Source: Myxococcota bacterium (lineage in GTDB: Bacteria > Myxococcota > Polyangia > GCA-2747355 > JAKLHH01). From it: a stretch of DNA of 7,190 nucleotides. The position numbers and the translations under genes are program-made. Below, in pieces: positions 1 through 4,379 of the stretch. The notes under the pieces were generated by a model that did not search any database, was not told where the DNA came from, and saw only the letters and a list, made by a program, of their open reading frames with translations. How positions within the stretch are numbered: position 1 is the first letter of the stretch; the number at the start of each line of letters is the position of its first letter. Location: the NCBI GenBank assembly GCA_022710245.1, contig JAKLHH010000378.1, positions 1-7,190 of the forward strand. Reading direction: 5' to 3'.

Positions 1-1470
1 CTCGCCGGGCGTACTCGCTGCCGGCTGGCGCACGTTCCGCTTGCCTTCGAAGATCTCCACGAAGCGCGGGTCCGCCGCGATCGGCGCGAAGAGCGGCTCC
101 CGGCGCATCTGCTCCGGCTTCGAGTACTCGTGCTGTATCGCGAGGCGGAGGTGCTCGAAGACCTGGCCGAGCTCGCCGAGCTCCATGTACACGCAGGCCG
201 CGTTGTAGAAGATCGCGGGGTTCTCGGGGCCGTGAGTCACGCAGGCCTTCAGGTAGCGGCGCGCGCGCTCCGGCTGCACCGGGAGCTTGCTGTTGTCGGC
301 CATCACGGCCCAGAGCGCGTTGTTGTAGGCCGTGCGATCCAGGCCCGGAGCCTCGACGAGCAGATCGAAGAGCTGCAGCGCCTCGGGGAAGCGCTGCGAC
401 TGGGTGTGCCGGTAGGCCAGGTAAGCCAGCTGATTGCCAAGGTCGGGCGACTCCAGCACTCGCTGCCGCGCCGCCTCGAGCACGCGCCCGGCTCGCTCGA
501 GGTGGAGAGGCTCGGTGCCCGGGGTCGCGATCGCCTCCAGCGCGCTCGCCACCAGACCCTCCATCAGCTCGTCGGGCAGCTCCTGCTGGTCGAGCAGCAC
601 CTCGGCGGCGGCCAGCAGCGGCTTCAGCGGCGCCTCGTCCCCCTCCAGCGCCTCGGCGAGCGACTCCAGCGTGGTGGCGCGCACGGGCCCCGCCGTGAGC
701 AGCGCGACCAGCTCCTCCGCGTCGCCGCGCTGCAGGGCCGCGACCTCCTTGCGCCCCGGCTCGAGCCAGTCGCGGAAGCGCTCGGGGAGCTCCTGCTGCG
801 CCTCGGCGCCCATCTGCAGCACCCCGCGGACCATGTACGCCGCGTGATCGTCGTCATGCGTGAGCAGCTCTTCGAAGGCGGGGAGCAGCGCGGGCAGCTG
901 CTTGACGCTCCACTCGTGCCAGGGGGAGAGCTGGGTGCCACCGGACTCCATGTCCTCGTGCCGGAAGGCGACGAGGATGGGGCAGCGCCCGTGAGCCTCG
1001 ATCAGCCAGTCCTGGATGTCGACGTTGAACCGCCGCACCTGCGAGCCCTCGGCGAAGAAGAAGCGGCCCTGCTCGCCGTCCTCGTCCTCATCCTCGTAGT
1101 CGTCCTCCTCGCCGTCCTCCTCGTAGTCGCCGCCACCCTCGTCACCCTCCTCGCCCTCCTCACCCTCGTCGGCCTCCCCGGCCTGCTCGTCCTTCGCCGC
1201 GCCCTGCTTCGGCGGCTCCTCGTCGTCGGCGGGGTAGGTCTCGGCGATGGAGACGTGGGCGAACTGATCGCTGGCGATCATCAGCTGGGGGCCCTCCCAG
1301 TCGATCGAGTCGCGGAGCGGCGGCGGCACCCGGGCCGAGATCGCCGTCATCTCCTCGTCGGTGGGCTGGCGGGCAAAGCGCACGTGCACCTCGGCCCACT
1401 CGAAGTAGGACGCGTCGCCGGCACCGAAGAACGGAAACGGGAAGCTCTCGGCGAGGGGCAGCTCTTTCAT
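1..1470 (-). CDS. TPR-domain protein with acidic low-complexity segment (3' partial)
   Basis: The frame is open from an ATG at 1468-1470 to the left edge, giving 490 residues with no stop, so the C-terminus is missing. The start follows GGAGA on the minus strand at a 4-nt spacing. Residues 1-80 form a compact domain (begins MKELPLAESF; has DWEGPQLMIASDQFAHV). Residues 81-134 are dominated by Asp, Glu and Gly. A second domain follows (RFFFAEGSQVRRFNVDIQDW, from about 136), then helical repeats. Residues 342-475 look like tetratricopeptide repeats: NQLAYLAYRHTQSQRFPEAL, TAYNNALWAVM, and NPAIFYNAACVYMELGELGQ leading to PLFAPIAADPRFVEIF. This last arrangement resembles the family known as 'TPR end-of-group' proteins. 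TPRs usually mediate protein-protein contacts; no catalytic motif or signal peptide is visible, so a cytoplasmic scaffold or adaptor role is inferred. It lies 115 bp downstream of the membrane protein gene on the same strand. The partner and pathway are unknown. Confidence 0.88.
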   Translation of the reverse strand, partial: MKELPLAESFPFPFFGAGDASYFEWAEVHVRFARQPTDEEMTAISARVPPPLRDSIDWEGPQLMIASDQFAHVSIAETYPADDEEPPKQGAAKDEQAGEADEGEEGEEGDEGGGDYEEDGEEDDYEDEDEDGEQGRFFFAEGSQVRRFNVDIQDWLIEAHGRCPILVAFRHEDMESGGTQLSPWHEWSVKQLPALLPAFEELLTHDDDHAAYMVRGVLQMGAEAQQELPERFRDWLEPGRKEVAALQRGDAEELVALLTAGPVRATTLESLAEALEGDEAPLKPLLAAAEVLLDQQELPDELMEGLVASALEAIATPGTEPLHLERAGRVLEAARQRVLESPDLGNQLAYLAYRHTQSQRFPEALQLFDLLVEAPGLDRTAYNNALWAVMADNSKLPVQPERARRYLKACVTHGPENPAIFYNAACVYMELGELGQVFEHLRLAIQHEYSKPEQMRREPLFAPIAADPRFVEIFEGKRNVRQPAASTPGE

Positions 1471-1474
1471 GGGA

Positions 1475-1479
1475 TCTCC
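1475..1479 (-). promoter_or_regulatory. Ribosome binding site of the TPR gene
   Basis: The minus strand reads GGAGA, then TCCC, then the ATG at 1470. It is a good partial Shine-Dalgarno match at 4-nt spacing and supports that start codon. Confidence 0.6.
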
Positions 1480-1490
1480 GCTGGGCAGGG

Positions 1491-1520
1491 TAGGAGAAAA
1501 CTCTGCGCCGCGTCGCGGCG
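1491..1520 (-). terminator. Candidate hairpin plus T-run between the membrane protein and TPR genes
   Basis: CGCCGCG at 1506-1512 and CGCGGCG at 1514-1520 are perfect inverted arms around one base. A realistic hairpin would have a 5-bp stem and a 5-nt loop. On the minus strand, CAGAG and then TTTTCT follow the arms. This is the layout of a weak intrinsic terminator for the gene ending at 1586, or a leader hairpin just upstream of the TPR gene. The stem is short and the T-run is offset by 5 nt, so the call is tentative. Confidence 0.3.
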
Positions 1521-1533
1521 AGGCGTCAAGGGG

Positions 1534-1572
1534 AGTGGCGCGAGTGGCGCGAGCGAGCGACTGGTGGCCACC
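1534..1572. repeat. Short direct repeat and 10-bp palindrome in the gap
   Basis: AGTGGCGCG occurs twice in direct tandem (1534-1542 and 1543-1551). It is followed by the perfect 10-bp palindrome GGTGGCCACC at 1563-1572. Both lie in the gap between the stop codon of the membrane protein gene and the TPR gene. They could be a regulator site or simple slippage in GC-rich DNA; nothing decides between these. Confidence 0.35.
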
Positions 1573-1585
1573 GAGCGCGACTCCG

Positions 1586-2524
1586 TCAGGGCCGAGCCCG
1601 CCGTCCGATCAGCCTGGTGCTGAGCCAGCCGAGCGTGCCGCCGCTGATGGTGCCGAGGAGCGCGCTGACCAGGAGCGCGCCGAGCTCCGAGCGGACCGCG
1701 GCGTCGGGCGTCGCCAGCCGATAGACGGCGAGGCCGAAGAGGAGCGCCGCGGCGAGGGCGGCGGGCGCCGCGGGGCCGGCGCGGAGGCGACCGGCGACCA
1801 TCGCGCCGGCGAGGAGGAGCGCGCCGGCGATGATGCAGAGGAACAGGTACGGGACCCAGGTGCGGAAGACGTTGACCTCCACCCCGCCCGGCGCGCTGCC
1901 GCGGACGTCACCGAGCACCAGCTCGTGCACCCCGGCCGGGACCACGCCGGAGACGTACTGGCTGTTGTGCTCCTCGACGACGGTGCCGGTGCCGCGGCGG
2001 CCGATGCGGGCCTGCCGCACGCTGCGGTCCAGGTGGCTGACGACCCGCTCGGCGCCGAGCCCGAAGGTGATGTCCACCGCCGAGGCCGTGACCGTGCCGA
2101 AGTCCGCGCGGACCAGCAGGCGGACCGCGCCGCTGAGCGAGTCCGGGAGCGGCAGCGACTGGCCGGGCGCGCTGAGCACCCCGTGCGCCAGCGGCCGGCC
2201 GGGGGCCAGCGTGGAGATGACGGGGCCGAGCGCGACCCCGGTGGCGAGGAGGCCGAGGCCGACGACCAGCGCTCCGCCGAGGTTGGTGCGCGTCGACTGC
2301 AGGAGCGCGTAGGCCGCGTAGCCGCAGCCGGCGACGATGACCACCCCTCCGAGGAGGACGCCGGCGACGTTCTCCGGGATCAGGTCGGAGAGGTAGAGCG
2401 CGACGACGACCCCGAGGACGAGGAGGATGGTGAGGGGAGCCAGCTTGCCTCGGAGGTGGTCGGCGTACCAGAGGACCGCGGTCGCGGGCTCCTTCTTCCT
2501 GGTCTTCTTGCGAGCAGCAGCCAT
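1586..2524 (-). CDS. Six-helix membrane protein with an extracytoplasmic domain, family unknown
   Basis: This is a complete 312-residue frame from the ATG at 2522-2524 to a TGA at 1586. The N-terminus is strongly basic (MAAARKKTRKK) and should stay in the cytoplasm. Hydrophobic segments fall near residues 28-47, 52-74, 82-105, 224-245, 250-270 and 280-303, and the protein ends in the basic tail IGRRARP. Six helices with both ends cytoplasmic place the segment at 106-223 on the outer face of the inner membrane. That domain has alternating hydrophobic strands (AVRLLVRADFGTVTASAVDI, GVHELVLGDV, GVEVNVFRTW) and looks like a beta-sandwich; no cysteine or metal motif was seen in it. I do not recognise the family. 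No strong Shine-Dalgarno precedes the start. It lies 171 bp downstream of the SDR gene on the same strand, so co-transcription is possible but unproven. The residue pattern clearly favours this strand over the long opposite-strand frame. Confidence 0.85.
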   Translation of the reverse strand: MAAARKKTRKKEPATAVLWYADHLRGKLAPLTILLVLGVVVALYLSDLIPENVAGVLLGGVVIVAGCGYAAYALLQSTRTNLGGALVVGLGLLATGVALGPVISTLAPGRPLAHGVLSAPGQSLPLPDSLSGAVRLLVRADFGTVTASAVDITFGLGAERVVSHLDRSVRQARIGRRGTGTVVEEHNSQYVSGVVPAGVHELVLGDVRGSAPGGVEVNVFRTWVPYLFLCIIAGALLLAGAMVAGRLRAGPAAPAALAAALLFGLAVYRLATPDAAVRSELGALLVSALLGTISGGTLGWLSTRLIGRRARP

Positions 2525-2529
2525 GGCCC

Positions 2530-2540
2530 GGGTTATAGCC
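2530..2540 (-). promoter_or_regulatory. Possible -10-like element just upstream of the membrane protein start
   Basis: The minus strand reads CTATAACC shortly before the ATG, with TATAAC ending 7 nt from the start codon. If this were a -10 box, transcription would begin at or near the ATG (leaderless), which would fit the lack of a Shine-Dalgarno. No convincing -35 is seen 16-18 bp further upstream. Very tentative. Confidence 0.15.
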
Positions 2541-2589
2541 CAGCTCGCGCCTGCCGCCGAGAGGCTACCCGCCCGCGCCGGGTCAGGAG

Positions 2590-2721
2590 GGCGAGCCGCT
2601 CCGCCTGCCGTGTCCTGGGCAGGAGACCGATCAGCGCGCAGGTCAGGTGGCGGCTGGCGAGCCCGCCTGACGCGTCCGGGCCAGGAGGAGACCGATCAGC
2701 GCGCGCAGGTCAGGTGGCGGC
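2590..2721. repeat. About 66-bp imperfect tandem duplication covering the 3' end of the SDR gene
   Basis: Two head-to-tail units run from about 2590-2655 and 2656-2721, each beginning GGCGAGCC. Their best-matched parts, 2621-2654 and 2686-2721, are identical apart from one extra GC pair. The second unit contains the last codons and stop of the SDR gene (TGA at 2696-2698). The first lies wholly in the 3' flank. The arrangement suggests duplication of the gene end by slippage or unequal recombination, followed by small indels. A weaker third fragment may precede unit one near 2578-2590. Confidence 0.8.
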
Positions 2722-3469
2722 CGCCGTCGATCAGCAGCGTCTCGCCCGTGATCCAGCCGGACCGCTCGCTGGCCAGGAAGAGGATCAGCTCGGCCACCTC
2801 CTCGGGCTGCCCGGCGCGGCCGAGCGGGTGCGTGGCCCGGGAGCGCTCGAGGAACGCCGCGTACTGCTCGTCGCCCATGCCCGAGCGCCGGTGCAGGTTG
2901 GTCACCACGACGCCGGGGTTGACCGCGTTCACCCGCACCCCGGCCGGCGCCAGCTCGAGCGCCGCGCAGCGGGTGAGCTGGTCGACCCCCGCCTTGCTGA
3001 CGCAGTAGGCGAGCACCCCCGGGAACGAGCGCGGCCCGGTGACGCTGGAGACATTGACCACCGCGCCGCGACGGGCGGTCAGGTGCGGCGCCGCGGTGCG
3101 CAGCAGCCTGAACGGTGCGCGCAGGTTCACGTCGAGGAGGCGGTCCCAGTCGTCGTCGCTGGTGCTCTCCACGGTGCCCGAGGCGATGACGCCGGCGGCG
3201 TTGACGAGGACGTCGAGGGCGCCGAGCCGCTCGAGCGCAGCGTCGACGATCCGCGTCGGCGCGTCCGCCGCGGTGACGTCCACCTGCAGCGTCTCGCAGC
3301 GGCCGGGCGACGCGCTCGCGCGCGCCTGCTCCGCGAGCGCCTCGAGCGCCGGGCCGCTGCGCCCGACGGCGAGGACGGCCGCGCCCTCGTCGAGGAAGCG
3401 CTGCGCGGTGGCGAGCCCGATCCCGCTCGTGGCTCCGGTGATGATGGCGGTCTTGTGCTGGAGGATCAT
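2696..3469 (-). CDS. Short-chain dehydrogenase/reductase (SDR) family oxidoreductase
   Basis: This is a complete 257-residue classical SDR, the usual length for the family. The glycine-rich cofactor loop TGATSGIG is at 11-18, the adenine-contacting DV at 64-65, NAAG at 90-93, and the structural Asn at 115 (DVNL). The catalytic residues are Ser142 (NVSS), Tyr155 and Lys159 (YCVSK), with the usual 13- and 4-residue spacings. NPG follows at 184-186, and the end IDGGRHLTCAR is typical. By family knowledge it is a soluble NAD(P)-dependent enzyme that interconverts an alcohol and a carbonyl. An Arg at 37, after the second strand (AVGRS), and the absence of an acidic residue there suggest NADP(H), by inference. 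The substrate cannot be read from the sequence. The ATG at 3467-3469 is chosen because MILQHKTAIITG fits the normal N-terminus. The frame stays open far upstream, but that part is not SDR-like. A GGAG lies about 15 nt upstream, a poor Shine-Dalgarno spacing. Confidence 0.95.
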   Translation of the reverse strand: MILQHKTAIITGATSGIGLATAQRFLDEGAAVLAVGRSGPALEALAEQARASASPGRCETLQVDVTAADAPTRIVDAALERLGALDVLVNAAGVIASGTVESTSDDDWDRLLDVNLRAPFRLLRTAAPHLTARRGAVVNVSSVTGPRSFPGVLAYCVSKAGVDQLTRCAALELAPAGVRVNAVNPGVVVTNLHRRSGMGDEQYAAFLERSRATHPLGRAGQPEEVAELILFLASERSGWITGETLLIDGGRHLTCAR

Positions 3470-3550
3470 GTAGCCGTTGTAGCGCTCCAGGCGGTCCGGG
3501 ATCAACGCGTTGCTGGTGGTTTTTATTGGGCGCGGCGGCCTCGCACCAGC

Positions 3551-3588
3551 GTGAACCTGAGGCACGACCCCTGGCTCCGCCGGTTCAC
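3551..3588. promoter_or_regulatory. Spaced inverted repeat GTGAACC / GGTTCAC, possible operator
   Basis: Perfect 7-bp arms at 3551-3557 and 3582-3588 are separated by 24 bp, so their centres are 31 bp apart, close to three helical turns. This would put two half-sites on the same DNA face. No regulator gene is in the window, so the role is inferred from position and symmetry only. Confidence 0.3.
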
Positions 3589-3634
3589 AGCCGCGCGGCT
3601 CGAGCCACCTAAACCTCCGCCCGCCCGCCACCGT

Positions 3635-3650
3635 GGCCGCGATCGCGGCC
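3635..3650. promoter_or_regulatory. Perfect 16-bp palindrome upstream of the lipoprotein gene
   Basis: GGCCGCGATCGCGGCC reads the same on both strands, with GCGATCGC at its centre. It lies 44 bp before the lipoprotein start, where a dimeric repressor could block transcription. It could also be chance in GC-rich DNA, or a cruciform or restriction-type motif. Confidence 0.35.
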
Positions 3651-3683
3651 GGCGCGGCCCTTGCACAGGCGGCCCAGCAGAAC

Positions 3684-3689
3684 AGGAGG
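3684..3689 (+). promoter_or_regulatory. Strong Shine-Dalgarno of the lipoprotein gene
   Basis: AGGAGG sits 5 nt before the ATG at 3695. It is the best ribosome binding site in the window. It fixes the start of this small gene even though the frame is open for about 2 kb upstream. Confidence 0.85.
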
Positions 3690-3694
3690 TCCTC

Positions 3695-4270
3695 ATGTCT
3701 CGCTCCCTGCTCCTCGCCAGCCTCCTCGCGCTCGCGCCCGGCTGCGACCACGCGTCCCGTCCGGTCTACTCCCCGGCGCCCGCGAGCTCCCGGCTCGACG
3801 CGGGCACCGCCCTCGAGGACGGTGGGCCGCTGGGCGACGGCGCCCTCGCGCTCGACGCGGCGCCAGGGCTCGGTTCCGATGGGCACCCGCAACCTGCCAA
3901 GCCGAACACCAAGCCGAACACCAAGCCCACCTGGACGCTGACCGGCAAGGTGACGCAGGAGGAGCCCTGCCCGGGGAGCAACCCCGGCTCGGTCTTCGTG
4001 GCCCTGGCCACCACCTGTGACTGGGACACGGCGTTCGAAGTGCACGAGCACCAGGCGGTCCCTCCAGCGACCTACTGGTTCGAGGTGCCGGACGGCACCT
4101 ATCGTCTGCTCGCCTTCATCGACTGCAACCGCACCGCGAGCTCGACCGCGCCACACCCTGACGCGGGCGATGTGCGCTTCGCGGTGCAGGGGCAGCCGTG
4201 CCGGACCTACCAGCTCAGCGGCTCCGGGTACCTCGAGCTGCCGCTGCCGCTGAGCGAGCTGGTGCCCTGA
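3695..4270 (+). CDS. Putative secreted lipoprotein with a four-cysteine beta-rich domain
   Basis: This is a complete 191-residue protein starting at the ATG after AGGAGG. The N-terminus MSRSLLLASLLALAPGC is a short signal peptide ending in a lipobox-like APGC, so Cys17 is the likely lipid-anchored residue. The -3 residue is Ala rather than the preferred Leu, so plain secretion remains possible. Residues 18-78 form a flexible linker rich in Ala, Asp, Gly and Pro, with a short repeat KPNTKPNTKP at 69-78. Residues 79-187 form a beta-rich domain: TWTLTGKVTQ, SVFVAL, YWFEVPDGTYRLLAFIDC, DVRFAV and GYLELPLPL. Its layout resembles transthyretin-like or carboxypeptidase-regulatory-like beta-sandwiches. 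Its four cysteines (92, 108, 144, 169) could form two disulfides. No catalytic motif is visible, so a surface or periplasmic role in binding or structure is inferred. It is the only plus-strand gene here, divergent from the SDR and convergent with the coiled-coil gene. Confidence 0.85.
   Translation: MSRSLLLASLLALAPGCDHASRPVYSPAPASSRLDAGTALEDGGPLGDGALALDAAPGLGSDGHPQPAKPNTKPNTKPTWTLTGKVTQEEPCPGSNPGSVFVALATTCDWDTAFEVHEHQAVPPATYWFEVPDGTYRLLAFIDCNRTASSTAPHPDAGDVRFAVQGQPCRTYQLSGSGYLELPLPLSELVP
3899..3928 (+). repeat. 12-bp tandem repeat in the lipoprotein linker
   Basis: AAGCCGAACACC occurs twice in tandem, followed by a truncated third unit (AAGCCC). It encodes KPNTKPNTKP between the low-complexity linker and the beta-rich domain. 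It is probably a slippage-expanded spacer that changes linker length without shifting frame. Confidence 0.6.
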
Positions 4271-4313
4271 TCGAGGAGGTGCCCTGTTCGAGGAGGTGGC
4301 CCTGTTCGAAGGA
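4261..4313. repeat. Three tandem 17-19-bp repeats over the lipoprotein stop codon
   Basis: Units at 4261-4277, 4278-4294 and 4295-4313 all follow the pattern GGTGCCCTG-TTCGAGGA. The second unit differs from the first by one base, and the third by two single-base insertions beyond that. Unit one contains the final codons and the TGA at 4268-4270; units two and three are non-coding. They create extra AGGAGG motifs, but only a short frame overlapping gene 5 follows, so a translational role is unlikely. Confidence 0.8.
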
Positions 4314-4360
4314 ATGGGGCGACTGGAAGGCCAGGGGACTGGCGTGGGACCTGGCGGGGA

Positions 4361-4379
4361 CCGCGCCGCTCAGGCGCGG
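4361..4379 (-). terminator. Stem-loop covering the stop codon of the coiled-coil gene
   Basis: CCGCGCC at 4361-4367 and GGCGCGG at 4373-4379 are perfect 7-bp arms around a 5-nt loop that contains the TGA of the minus-strand gene. It lies between convergent genes, where a two-way terminator would be useful. No T-run follows on either strand, so it does not meet the rule for intrinsic termination and may instead affect mRNA stability. Confidence 0.3.

Larger units (their letters stand above)
3470..3694. promoter_or_regulatory. Divergent intergenic region between the SDR and lipoprotein genes
   Basis: This 225-bp non-coding stretch must hold the promoters of both flanking genes if each is transcribed from its own start. 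It contains an AT-rich patch at 3516-3531 (GGTGGTTTTTATTGGG), the only such patch nearby and a likely promoter core, although no clean -35/-10 pair could be assigned on either strand. It also contains a spaced inverted repeat (3551-3588), a 16-bp palindrome (3635-3650) and a strong Shine-Dalgarno (3684-3689). Shared control of the two genes is plausible but is inference. Confidence 0.45.

Noticed and set aside
130..1623. Long plus-strand frame with a hydrophobic, membrane-like stretch
   Set aside because: It lies opposite the TPR gene. Its Leu/Val-rich run is just the complement of the GAG/GAC codons of the acidic segment, and the minus strand has a proper start, Shine-Dalgarno and domain pattern.
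1469..3694. Plus-strand frame continuous with the lipoprotein gene, giving an apparent 933-residue protein
   Set aside because: Its upstream part is opposite the membrane protein and SDR genes and is low-complexity Arg/Ala/Asp/Glu. The real start is the ATG at 3695 after a strong Shine-Dalgarno and followed by a signal peptide.
3470..4156. N-terminal extension of the SDR frame on the minus strand
   Set aside because: It overlaps the lipoprotein gene in antisense, has no SDR features, and the SDR N-terminus fits the ATG at 3469.
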